Assembly: GCA_046049215.1 (NCBI GenBank)
Contig: JBJOER010000176.1
Coordinates: 1 to 13,541, forward strand
Origin: JAJTFW01 sp046049215
GTDB lineage: Bacteria; Bacteroidota; Bacteroidia; AKYH767-A; OLB10
Direction of reading: 5' to 3'
DNA length: 13,541 nucleotides
A program made the position numbers and the translations under genes. Shown one piece after another: positions 6,364 through 13,541 of this stretch (positions are counted from its first letter, which is position 1; the number at the start of each line of letters is the position of its first letter). The notes below the pieces were generated by a model. The model saw only the letters and a list, made by a program, of their open reading frames with translations, ran no database searches and had not been told where the DNA came from.

Positions 6364-9285
6364 TCAGGGGATCAAAAGGCGAAAAACCCTTTGACCATTC
6401 AGCGCGGACTGAGTGTGCAACACGTAGATACCCGAGGGGAGTCCTTTCAATTCGACACGGTCGGTTGCAAACGGGATTTCAGCTACTTTCCGGCCATGTA
6501 GGTCGAACAGAGATGCGCCAGCCAGTGCTGTTGCAAGCGAGGGATCGATCAGATGGAATACGCCGTCGGAGGATGGATTGGGTCGGAAGACCGGAGCGTA
6601 GCTATTTTCCGTCTGACCAATAGGCTCTTCGATACCGACCAATCCGTTCCCGTATTTGATGGTGACCATCCGGTAAAGGAACTGATTGTAGAACTCCGTA
6701 GCGCTTTCTCCAGTCACGATGTAGCTACCCGCGTTGTCGCGTACCATCGACCGCAGGTAATCCGGGTTCGAAGTGGTAGCAGCAGTATTCGACCAGGTGT
6801 TGAGGAACTGTTGCGTTCCGGCAGGGGTATACCCCACCAAAACATACTCAGCGTTCGTGGTTGTTCCATTGAGCCACCATCCGGCTGTGGCAACCGTATT
6901 GTTCGGTGCAACCACCAGTTCGACAGGTTCCCGGTCGGAAGCAGTCTGGCTATAAACTGTGGCCCACTGGAACTGACCCGTATCGCCGTATTGTACGGTC
7001 GTGTAGCGCGCAACGAATCCGGTCCATCCTCGGCAGAGGTAGGCGATGTTGCCTGCAGGAGTGAAGGATACTTTGATGCCGTATTCGTTGGTTGTATTGG
7101 GGTTGTACGACTTGCGCCAAAGCTGCTGTCCGGTCGCTCCGTCGTAGGTGATCAGGGTGGAGGTTCCGGTGGTGCTGTAGCCGGAGAGGCCTACCACGGC
7201 GACCTTGCCCGCAGGGCTCACATCCAGGTCGCGGGCTTCGTCGAATACGTTGGCTGAATCGTAATCCGCCGACCATAACCGCATACCGGCCGGGGTGAAT
7301 CGTTGCACAACTCCTTTCCCTGTATTGCCTCCTCCGGTTTGTACCAATCCGGCAATACCGATATCACCATTCGGGAAGGCTGCTACGCTGTTCACGCGCG
7401 TGAAGGCAAAGGGAGTGGAGTCGATCTGCGCCACCCATTGTACAGTTCCTGCAGGATCGAAGAAGACCGTGATGCCGCCCAACAGATTGGATACAGCACC
7501 GAGTGCGACACTGCCGTCATTGCGCATCAACATGGATTTGGCAAAGGTGTTACCCGTTGGAGTAGGCAGATACCAGGCCGTGTCGAGGAAAGTGCCGTTG
7601 GGATCGACCGTTACCAGCGAGATGCGGTAATTGTTTTTCGTCAGGGCGGAATCGGTAGATATGCACATCACTACATTCCCGTTGGGATCGATCTCCATGT
7701 GGGTGAGGGTGTCGTTGTGGACTCCGGGGGTGTTGTACTCGCGTTCCCACAAGAGTTGTCCCGAGGGTGAATACTTCACCAGCACCACATCGAAGCCATA
7801 TTGGTATTGGAATTGTTCCACCGTGGCTGCACAATACACGTTGTTGAGTGCGTCGGTCCTGACGATCTGTCCGCGCGTTACAGCATCGCCGATACCGTTG
7901 TATTTCCTCTCGGAAATCGGCGCTCCGGAGGTGTCGATACGCATGGTGTAGAGGTTTTCGTTGTAATAAGCCGTGTCGGTGACGAAACCGCCGGCATACA
8001 CGTGGTCGCCGATGCTGTAAACGGCGAAGCCCATAGAAGGATTAAGAGTGTCGGCACTGCGGTACGACCACAACGAATCGCCCGCTGGAGAATACTTAGC
8101 GATGATCTGGTTGGCCATGCCTCCGTTGAGATAATAGTCCTGACCGTCATACACCCCACGACCGGTAGCGTAGACATTTCCTTGAGCATCTACCGCCACA
8201 TCGTGGAACACATCGTATCCGTTGTTTCTCGGACCGATCCATTTTTTGCGCCATCCCGGTGTACCGTTGTTGTTGATACGGTTGATGGTGCCGTTCTGGT
8301 ATTCGGTTCCTGCCAGGTAAACATTGCCCGAGTCGTCGGCTGCGAAACCCAGGATGTATTCGTCGTTCGTATAGGCGTTGATGGTAGCCCATAGGCGTGT
8401 ACCGGAGGCGTCGTAACGCAAAGCCATGGCATCCACATCGGTTGCACCGTTTTCGGTGCTCCCGCCAACGACCAGATCGCCGTTGGGAAGAAATTTCAAG
8501 CCCGAAGCGAATTCGGCTCCGGTGGCTGCGGGGTTGCTGTAGGTGTCGGACCAGACTACCGTACCTGAAGGGGTCAATTGCCGAACGTAAATGTTCTGTC
8601 CGCCGCTGGCAACAGCATTGTAGGAATACCCGCAAGCGGTGGGATTGCCACTTGGGGAGATGGCGATGTCAAAAGCCTCCTCGCTGAAATTGGACGGGGC
8701 ATTGTAGATGTCTGCCCAGAGTTGTGCACCGTTTGATCCATTGTATTTGACCAACAGCCAGTCTGATGCAGCCGATAATGGATCGATCATTCCACATACA
8801 TAGACGTTACCGTTATTATCAACGGCGATTCCGTTCCCGAAGCTTTCCGAATTGGTAGGCGTGGGGTAACGGGTCAGCCATTGTTGCACTCCGGAATTGC
8901 TGATCCTGGCAGTGATGCAATCGTAGATACCGTTCGGGTTGTCTTCGGAGATCCCGGTGACGTATACATTCCCGGCATTGTCGAGGGTCATATCGAGTAC
9001 CTCGTCGTCCTCTTTGGCGCCACCGTCGTAGTACCAGGTCCAGAGCGTATCGCCCAGCACTCCGTACTTCATCACAAAAGCATCGCGGTTGCAGCGCTCC
9101 CCACCGGCAAAGCCCGCGACATAGACGTTGCCTTGCTGGTCGGCCCGGATGCAGGCGATGCGGTCGGCGCATTTGCCCCTGGTGTTGTATGACCTGATCC
9201 AGTCAACGGGCAATTGCTGAGCGGATACGGTGAATACGGACAATAGCAGCAGCATGCCAAGTGGCATGATTTGGAAACGGTTCAT
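6364..9285 (-). CDS. T9SS-secreted multi-repeat beta-propeller (SBBP-type) protein
   Basis: This is a 973-residue secreted protein. The signal peptide is MNRFQIM plus a hydrophobic run ending VSAQ; the ATG at 9285 is chosen over an upstream GTG (9324) because it places the signal at the N-terminus. From about residue 52 to 860, roughly 16 repeats of ~53 residues carry the core D-x-x-GNVYVAG or a variant (GNVYVTG, GNVYVCG, GNVYLAG, GDLVVGG, GDIGIAG). This is the SBBP/NHL-like blade pattern, enough for two propellers. Many blades also carry an LW or QW turn. The last ~77 residues (from FRPNPSSDGVF) are a T9SS type A sorting domain. No catalytic motif is visible, so the likely role is binding, adhesion or scaffolding on the surface. 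The gene lies 63 bp after the pseudouridine synthase gene on the same strand and 74 bp before the barrel-like lipoprotein gene. The partner ligand is unknown. Confidence 0.88.
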   Translation of the reverse strand: MNRFQIMPLGMLLLLSVFTVSAQQLPVDWIRSYNTRGKCADRIACIRADQQGNVYVAGFAGGERCNRDAFVMKYGVLGDTLWTWYYDGGAKEDDEVLDMTLDNAGNVYVTGISEDNPNGIYDCITARISNSGVQQWLTRYPTPTNSESFGNGIAVDNNGNVYVCGMIDPLSAASDWLLVKYNGSNGAQLWADIYNAPSNFSEEAFDIAISPSGNPTACGYSYNAVASGGQNIYVRQLTPSGTVVWSDTYSNPAATGAEFASGLKFLPNGDLVVGGSTENGATDVDAMALRYDASGTRLWATINAYTNDEYILGFAADDSGNVYLAGTEYQNGTINRINNNGTPGWRKKWIGPRNNGYDVFHDVAVDAQGNVYATGRGVYDGQDYYLNGGMANQIIAKYSPAGDSLWSYRSADTLNPSMGFAVYSIGDHVYAGGFVTDTAYYNENLYTMRIDTSGAPISERKYNGIGDAVTRGQIVRTDALNNVYCAATVEQFQYQYGFDVVLVKYSPSGQLLWEREYNTPGVHNDTLTHMEIDPNGNVVMCISTDSALTKNNYRISLVTVDPNGTFLDTAWYLPTPTGNTFAKSMLMRNDGSVALGAVSNLLGGITVFFDPAGTVQWVAQIDSTPFAFTRVNSVAAFPNGDIGIAGLVQTGGGNTGKGVVQRFTPAGMRLWSADYDSANVFDEARDLDVSPAGKVAVVGLSGYSTTGTSTLITYDGATGQQLWRKSYNPNTTNEYGIKVSFTPAGNIAYLCRGWTGFVARYTTVQYGDTGQFQWATVYSQTASDREPVELVVAPNNTVATAGWWLNGTTTNAEYVLVGYTPAGTQQFLNTWSNTAATTSNPDYLRSMVRDNAGSYIVTGESATEFYNQFLYRMVTIKYGNGLVGIEEPIGQTENSYAPVFRPNPSSDGVFHLIDPSLATALAGASLFDLHGRKVAEIPFATDRVELKGLPSGIYVLHTQSALNGQRVFRLLIP

Positions 9286-9348
9286 GGATAAGTGGATTGG
9301 GTATGAATATAGGTTTTCCGGCACTCACGCAGAGCAGGCCCGAAAGGT

Positions 9349-11088
9349 TTACTCAGCCTCGACTTCTTTCGCTTTTTTCTTCTTGCCCGTGCCCATCATC
9401 TTCAGGTAGCCGACTTCTTTTTCATCGAGGAAACGCCAGCGTCCACGGGGAAGGTCCTTCTTGGTCAGTCCGGCGAAGCCAACGCGGTCCAGTTTGCGCA
9501 CATCGTAGCCCAGGGCTTCGAACAAGCGGCGCACCACTCGGTTCTTGCCCGAGTGCAGTTCCACACCGACCGACTTCTTATCGGCCCCTTCGCCATCGAA
9601 ACTGATGTCGTCCACGCGACTGATGCCGTCCTCCAGTTCCACCCCTTCCGTCAGCTGACGCATATCGGCCACCTTCAGGTTCTTGTCGAGTTCCACGTGG
9701 TAAAGCTTTTTCACCTTGGAGCTGGGGTGGGTAAGGTAACGGGCCAGGTCGCCGTCGTTGGTGAACAGCAGGAGTCCGGTGGTGTTGCGGTCGAGGCGAC
9801 CGACGGGATAGACACGTTCCTTGCAGGCGCCTTCGATGAGCTCCATCACGGTCTTGCGTTCTTCCGGATCCTCTGCGGTGGTGATATAGTCCTTGGGTTT
9901 GTTGAGCAGCAGGTAAACGTGCTTCTCGTTTCGGATACGCTCATTGTTATAACGGACCTCATCGCCCGGGTTCACCTTGGTGCCCAGTTCGGTGATGAGT
10001 TTGCCGTTGACCGTAACAAGTCCGGCGGTGATCAGTTCGTCAGCTTCGCGGCGCGAACCGATGCCCGACATGGCCAAAAAGCGGTTGAGGCGGATCTCCC
10101 CGGTCAGATCGGGACCGTCGGAGGCATTGCGCTTGCGAGTGCCACCGGAGCCTCTGCGTCCTTTGGCGTACTTGTCCTCGAACCAGGCGTGGCGTTCTTC
10201 CCGGCTGGGGGGACCTCCGCGACGCGATGGGGTCCTGGACCGTTCACCTTCCTCGCGACGCTGATAAGGACGTTTTTCGGTCCGGTCGTCGTCTCGGCGT
10301 TGGTAAGGTCTTTTCTCTTCTGAACCTTCCTCGCGACGTTGGTATGGACGCTTTTCGGTCCTGTCGTCGTCGCGACGTTGGTAAGGTCTTCTTTCCTCTG
10401 AGCCCTCTTCGCGACGCTGATAAGGACGTTTTTCGGAGCGGTCTTCGTCACGGCGCTGGTAAGGTCTTTTTTCACCCGATCCTTCCTCGCGACGCCGGTA
10501 GGGGCGCTTTTCGGTCCGGTCGACATCACGGCGTTGGTAAGGTCTTTTCTCACCCGATCCTTCCTCCCGGCGCTGGTAGGGGCGCTTTTCGGTTCGGTCG
10601 TCATCACGGCGTTGGTAAGGTCTTTTCTCAGTAGAGCCTTCCTCCCGGCGCTGGTAGGGGCGCTTTTCGGTCCGGTCGTCGTCGCGGCGTTGGTAAGGTC
10701 TTCTCTCAGTTGAGCCTTCCTCCCGGCGTTGGTAGGGCCTTCTCTCGGTTGACCCTTCTTCCCGACGCTGATAAGGGCGCTTTTCGGAACGATCATCGTC
10801 GCGGCGCTGGTAAGGTCTTTTTTCGGCCGAACCTTCCTCGCGGCGCTGGTAGGGACGTTTCTCGGCCCGGTCGTCGTCGCGGCGCTGGTAAGGGCGTTTT
10901 TCCCCCGCTCCCGAGTCTTTGCTGCGGGGGGAGGTGGAACGGTCGTAATCATCCCAGGAAGAAGAACCGGTTTTACGCCTTCCGGCAGTGGAGCTGCGGT
11001 CGGGGCGGCTACCTCCGCGGGCGGGGCGCTCGCGATCGCTTTTGCCGGCACGTGCTTTTCCGCGACCCTGGCTTGGTTTCTTCTTCAT
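9349..11088 (-). CDS. rluB: rRNA pseudouridine synthase (RsuA/RluB family) with long repetitive N-terminal extension
   Basis: This 579-residue enzyme is predicted to convert one rRNA uridine to pseudouridine. The C-terminal ~250 residues are a complete family member: an S4 RNA-binding domain (about 330-375, IRLNRFLAMSGIGSRREAD), the catalytic GRLDRNTTGLLL with Asp433, and the closing NRVVRRLFEALGY block (516-528). The tail is Lys-rich. Residues 1-62 are Arg/Lys/Ser-rich. Residues 63-283 are 17 tandem copies of a 13-residue repeat, EKRPYQRR followed by DDDRx or EEGSx in alternation. This region is disordered and mixes positive and negative charge, and it more than doubles the usual length. Charged extensions on this enzyme are known in Bacteroidota, and a role in RNA binding is likely. 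RluB (23S rRNA) specificity is assumed from family resemblance; RsuA or RluF targets are not excluded. The start codon ATG is preceded by a CTTTGCAGC-type promoter box. Confidence 0.9.
   Translation of the reverse strand: MKKKPSQGRGKARAGKSDRERPARGGSRPDRSSTAGRRKTGSSSWDDYDRSTSPRSKDSGAGEKRPYQRRDDDRAEKRPYQRREEGSAEKRPYQRRDDDRSEKRPYQRREEGSTERRPYQRREEGSTERRPYQRRDDDRTEKRPYQRREEGSTEKRPYQRRDDDRTEKRPYQRREEGSGEKRPYQRRDVDRTEKRPYRRREEGSGEKRPYQRRDEDRSEKRPYQRREEGSEERRPYQRRDDDRTEKRPYQRREEGSEEKRPYQRRDDDRTEKRPYQRREEGERSRTPSRRGGPPSREERHAWFEDKYAKGRRGSGGTRKRNASDGPDLTGEIRLNRFLAMSGIGSRREADELITAGLVTVNGKLITELGTKVNPGDEVRYNNERIRNEKHVYLLLNKPKDYITTAEDPEERKTVMELIEGACKERVYPVGRLDRNTTGLLLFTNDGDLARYLTHPSSKVKKLYHVELDKNLKVADMRQLTEGVELEDGISRVDDISFDGEGADKKSVGVELHSGKNRVVRRLFEALGYDVRKLDRVGFAGLTKKDLPRGRWRFLDEKEVGYLKMMGTGKKKKAKEVEAE
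10240..10902 (-). repeat. 17 x 39-bp coding tandem repeat in the pseudouridine synthase gene
   Basis: Seventeen 39-bp units encode the 13-residue repeat. They alternate DDDR-type and EEGS-type, so the true period is 78 bp. For example, tggtaaggtc recurs at 10301 and 10379. After EEGS-type units the KRPY block is mostly encoded with AGA and CCT TAC. After DDDR-type units it uses CGN codons. Units 4 and 5 (from the N-terminus) are both EEGS-type, breaking the alternation once. All changes keep the frame. Confidence 0.9.
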
Positions 11089-11104
11089 AGTGAATAATTT
11101 GCTG

Positions 11105-11112
11105 CAAAGGTC
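11105..11112 (-). promoter_or_regulatory. Probable -7 box of the pseudouridine synthase promoter
   Basis: The minus strand reads GACCTTTGCAGC about 17 bp before the ATG at 11088. It is one base off TAnnTTTG and has the GCAGC extension often seen in Bacteroidota promoters. No clear TTG lies 19-20 nt upstream, so only the -7 box is called. Confidence 0.35.
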
Positions 11113-11260
11113 GGAAATTATGAGGTGCAGGCCCCATGGGATTCTGCCTCTGTAGTTGGAAGGACATTTGTTCTACCTGATTTACAAAATAATCACTTTG
11201 AAATAACAGATGGCTGATTTCTTTTGGTTTTCGGCTTTAATCTTCATCTGTTGTTTAAAC

Positions 11261-11321
11261 GCAGCGTCCCGAAGTCTCGGGAGCAGCGGGTAGCAGCGGT
11301 CGCAATGCTCTGATCGCTACC
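11261..11321. repeat. Intergenic double-hairpin repeat element
   Basis: Two stem-loops lie in tandem: TCCCGA-agtc-TCGGGA (11267-11282) and GGTAGC...GCTACC (11289-11294 with 11316-11321), the second with an inner GGTC/GATC stem. The element is punctuated by three gcagcg words (11261, 11283, 11293). It is flanked by A/T-rich sequence in the 300-bp gap between the pseudouridine synthase and YraN genes. It looks like a self-contained, structured repeat of the kind scattered between genes. No second copy is in this window. It could also form part of the end of the YraN transcript. Confidence 0.45.
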
Positions 11322-11388
11322 AGAATAAGTCAATAAGTAAAGTTTAAATCCTGGTGCCTGCAAAAGGGGAATTGTGAGTTTGGAGATC

Positions 11389-11775
11389 CTACCCGTGAAA
11401 CGCATCCCGGAAATGCTTCAGACGGGCTTTCTTGCCTTTCGGGAAATGGATGGTGATGATATCGAAGCGGAGTTCTTTTTGGATGCCTCTCAGCTCTTGA
11501 AAGAATCCGGCTGCCTGACTGATGCCTTCGATCTGCTGCTGGTCGATGGCCGTTTCGGGATCGCCGTGGAGGAGTCCGCTGCGGCTTTTGACTTCCACCG
11601 CTACCAGGAAGGAGCCCTCTTCGCAGATAATATCCACTTCGCCCTTGTACCTTCGGAAATTGCGAGCCAGGATCCTACAACCAATTGATTCGAGGTAATG
11701 GGCCGCGATAGCTTCTCCGCGTACACCGATGTGTGCACTCCGGCTTTTGAGCTCATCGCTTTTCAAAGCGTTCAT
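11389..11775 (-). CDS. YraN family (UPF0102) nuclease-fold protein
   Basis: This 128-residue protein with the ATG at 11775 fits the family's usual length. A TTG at 11796 is less likely. It shows the family blocks GVRGEAIAAHYLES, then RILARNFR, then GEVDII...FLVAVEVKSRS. The Glu46/Asp48 ... Glu61-x-Lys63 pattern is that of PD-(D/E)xK nucleases, so nuclease activity is plausible, though the cellular role of YraN is not firmly known. It starts 17 bp after the ABC ATPase stop codon on the same strand and is probably the last gene of that operon. It is cytoplasmic. Confidence 0.92.
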   Translation of the reverse strand: MNALKSDELKSRSAHIGVRGEAIAAHYLESIGCRILARNFRRYKGEVDIICEEGSFLVAVEVKSRSGLLHGDPETAIDQQQIEGISQAAGFFQELRGIQKELRFDIITIHFPKGKKARLKHFRDAFHG

Positions 11776-11792
11776 TGGATGGGCAATCAAAT

Positions 11793-12476
11793 TCAAAAAT
11801 CCAGTCCCAGCCGGCTGAGCCGATTGCCAACCGAAACGGCTTTCATCTTGTCCTCAAGTTTTTTGAAGTCCTCCTTACCGACACGCGATTGAATTTTACC
11901 TTCACTAAGCAGGAGGATTTCATCGCATACATCGTTCAGCGTCGAGAAAATGTGGGAGGAGATCAGCAAGGTCTTTCCCGACTTGCGAAGTGCGTGGAGG
12001 ATCTCGGTCATGAGCAGGTTGCTTTCGATGTCAACGCCGTTGAACGGTTCGTCCAAAATGAAAACCGTGTTTTCCTGCAACAACAGTCCGAAGAAGGCCA
12101 GCTTCTTTTTCATTCCCGTAGAATACACGGCCGCATAGTCGTCGAGGGGAAGATCAAATACGTTTTTCTCATCGAGTCCGGATGGCTTCTTTCCCCTTGC
12201 CTGGCACAACAAGGTGAGGTATTCCCTACCGGTCATGTGTGAAAAGAAATAGGGTTCCGTTGGTAAAAATCCCATTCTGTCTTTCAGCCGGCTATCATCG
12301 CAGGTGATATCACCTTCGAATTGTTCTAAACCACAGATGCACCGGAAGAGAGTCGATTTACCGGCTCCGTTTTCGCCGATGATACCGTAGGCTCGTCCGG
12401 GGTCAAACCTGGCTTCAATGCCACTGAGGACGCGGTGGTTGCCGTAGTTCTTGGTGATGGAACGCAGGATGATCAT
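11793..12476 (-). CDS. ABC transporter ATP-binding protein
   Basis: This 227-residue single-domain ATPase should power the permease encoded just upstream. Walker A is GENGAGKST (34-42), the signature is YSTGMKKKL (118-126), Walker B is VFILDEP with Asp142 and Glu143, and the switch His175 sits in ISSHIF. At the Q-loop position the sequence reads GFLPTEPYF, so the usual Gln is absent. This is common in ABC-2-like exporters, where Glu or another residue sits there. The ATG at 12476 overlaps the permease stop by four bases (ATGA), pointing to coupled translation. The substrate is unknown. Confidence 0.92.
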   Translation of the reverse strand: MIILRSITKNYGNHRVLSGIEARFDPGRAYGIIGENGAGKSTLFRCICGLEQFEGDITCDDSRLKDRMGFLPTEPYFFSHMTGREYLTLLCQARGKKPSGLDEKNVFDLPLDDYAAVYSTGMKKKLAFFGLLLQENTVFILDEPFNGVDIESNLLMTEILHALRKSGKTLLISSHIFSTLNDVCDEILLLSEGKIQSRVGKEDFKKLEDKMKAVSVGNRLSRLGLDF

Positions 12477-13390
12477 GTAAGCAGGGTTGACAAGCGACGT
12501 TCTGATCGGCGGACAAGCCAAAGGAGAACAAACGGAAGCAGAGGAAGAAAGATGACGGAGATGGCCATGATCAGGCCATGCGCAAACAAAAGTTTATCCG
12601 GGAAAGAACTGTAGCGACCGGCGATGATCAAGGCGTTCAGGCAGAGGCCAACTACCAGTATGCCGGCCAGCGTGGGCAGCCAGCTCGAATCAAGAATCAG
12701 TGCGGTGAACAACATTGGGCTGCACAATGCAGTCGTACAAAGCGCCGAATCCCTCCATTTTCGCAGCAGGAAGATCCGCGGTTTGGTATTGAACATCCAG
12801 ACGTACACGGATTCATCGGGTTCACCGTAAAAGCTCGATGTGGTCAGGATAATGATGATCATGCTTGCCGGGAACAAAGCGTAATTGCCCGATAACACAC
12901 CTGCTATCAAAACAAAAACGGACAGAATGATCCCAAGAATGGCTTTGCGGAATCCTGCCGGAGCCTCGTACGGGATTCTGCCAAAAGGAGTGGGAATCAC
13001 ACGTCCTCGACCCGGATCGGTGCGGAGGTAAGCCATCGATGCTGAGATCGGCGGGAGCAGGATCGACCACCACCAGGCTTGCTTGAGAAGGAGACAGAGG
13101 GTGAAGGGTGCAGCCAACAGTAATTGTTCGGCTATGCGCACACGATAGTAAGCGCGTTTTCCGAATATCGACTGCAGGAATTCATTTCGCTTGCGGAGGG
13201 TCGGCTTCAAAAGAATACTTAGCGACAGGATACTGAACATATGTTCTGGATAGGGCGCGCGTTCCCAAATGACAAACAATATCAAGTAGAGTACAGCCAA
13301 AATAAGGAGCACAGCTGCAAGTGGATGCAGGCCGGCTTCGCGCATGGAACGGATGAACATGATGTACTGCAAGTCGAACCACGTCTTCAT
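12473..13390 (-). CDS. ABC transporter permease-like membrane protein
   Basis: This 305-residue integral membrane protein has about seven or eight hydrophobic segments (roughly 22-42, 50-62, 88-103, 107-121, 150-186 as two helices, 217-258 as two helices, and 267-294) joined by basic loops. I recognise no specific family motif. Its role as the permease is inferred from the ATGA overlap with the ATPase gene. The ATG at 13390 is two bases after the stop codon of the upstream LD-carboxypeptidase. A TTG at 13396 would overlap that stop. The long basic loop at about 122-150 is probably cytoplasmic and could contact the ATPase. Confidence 0.8.
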   Translation of the reverse strand: MKTWFDLQYIMFIRSMREAGLHPLAAVLLILAVLYLILFVIWERAPYPEHMFSILSLSILLKPTLRKRNEFLQSIFGKRAYYRVRIAEQLLLAAPFTLCLLLKQAWWWSILLPPISASMAYLRTDPGRGRVIPTPFGRIPYEAPAGFRKAILGIILSVFVLIAGVLSGNYALFPASMIIIILTTSSFYGEPDESVYVWMFNTKPRIFLLRKWRDSALCTTALCSPMLFTALILDSSWLPTLAGILVVGLCLNALIIAGRYSSFPDKLLFAHGLIMAISVIFLPLLPFVLLWLVRRSERRLSTLLT

Positions 13391-13392
13391 GC

Positions 13393-13541
13393 TCAACGGG
13401 CAGGGGAGTGGGTTAGCGTCACACTACCGGCAACGCTTAAAGTGTACGAAGACCCCAGCACCAGCGTGCGGTTATCTGAAATATGTCCCGACGGGAAACC
13501 CATGCATACCGGGTAGTCGTATTCCGCAACCGCTTCGGCGA
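13393..13541 (-). CDS. LD-carboxypeptidase (peptidase S66), C-terminal fragment
   Basis: Only the last 48 residues lie in the window; the rest is past the right edge. The fragment contains PVCMGFPSGHISDNRTLVLG, which matches the C-terminal block of S66 LD-carboxypeptidases, with the His of the Ser-Glu-His triad in SGH. These enzymes remove the terminal D-Ala from tetrapeptides during peptidoglycan recycling. The reading frame is open to the edge and stops with TGA two bases before the permease ATG, so it is likely the upstream gene of the same operon. This gene is too short for a length check. Confidence 0.8.
   Translation of the reverse strand, partial: AEAVAEYDYPVCMGFPSGHISDNRTLVLGSSYTLSVAGSVTLTHSPAR

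Noticed and set aside
9553..10323. Plus-strand open frame of 256 codons opposite the pseudouridine synthase
   Set aside because: It is a shadow of a well-supported gene in GC-rich repetitive DNA; the translation has no domain.
10104..11051. Minus-strand frame of 315 codons inside the pseudouridine synthase repeat
   Set aside because: It is the same repeat read in another frame, with no domain, and it lacks the S4 and catalytic blocks.

Overview
The window looks like a chromosomal stretch of a Bacteroidota bacterium. The evidence is two predicted secreted proteins ending in a type IX secretion (T9SS) type A sorting domain (a PNP motif followed by a beta-rich tail), a lipoprotein with an acidic export signal after its cysteine, and promoters of the Bacteroidota form TTG-N20-TAnnTTTG with no clear Shine-Dalgarno sequences. 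Nothing allows a species call. No rRNA, tRNA, CRISPR array, transposase or phage gene is visible.

Left end (1-1530): no convincing protein-coding gene. It holds a dense field of short palindromes of the type cgaccctttcagggtcg set inside longer direct repeats (1-548, including two 137-bp copies), three tandem ~63-bp units that each carry a C-rich/G-rich hairpin (674-863), a perfect 18-bp palindrome (894-911), and a leftward promoter (993-1023) with an upstream inverted repeat. The same promoter-plus-inverted-repeat layout, ungapped over 70 bp, sits in front of the papain-like peptidase gene at 2514-2583. The left copy has no gene after it and points into the tandem hairpins.

Middle (1540-6289): a terminator; a papain-family (C1) cysteine peptidase lipoprotein; an SRAP/YedK-HMCES family protein that protects abasic sites in DNA; and, divergent from it, a secreted SGNH/GDSL hydrolase with a beta-sandwich module and a T9SS tail. 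This meets, tail to tail, a lipoprotein of unknown function with a barrel-like body.

Right half (6364-13541, all leftward): a 973-residue T9SS-secreted protein with about 16 beta-propeller-type repeats lies upstream of the barrel-like lipoprotein. Next is an RsuA/RluB-family rRNA pseudouridine synthase with a 320-residue charged N-terminal extension containing 17 copies of a 13-residue repeat. Last is a tightly packed cluster read from the right edge: the end of an LD-carboxypeptidase (S66), an ABC permease-like membrane protein, its ABC ATPase (ATGA overlap) and a YraN-family nuclease-fold protein.

The best candidates for something undescribed are the duplicated promoter module with its orphan copy, the palindrome/tandem-hairpin field that the orphan promoter would transcribe, and the higher-order repeat in the pseudouridine synthase. 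The protein genes themselves belong to recognisable families. Stretches without a gene are 1-1603, 2492-2713 and 11089-11388; their contents are listed as features.
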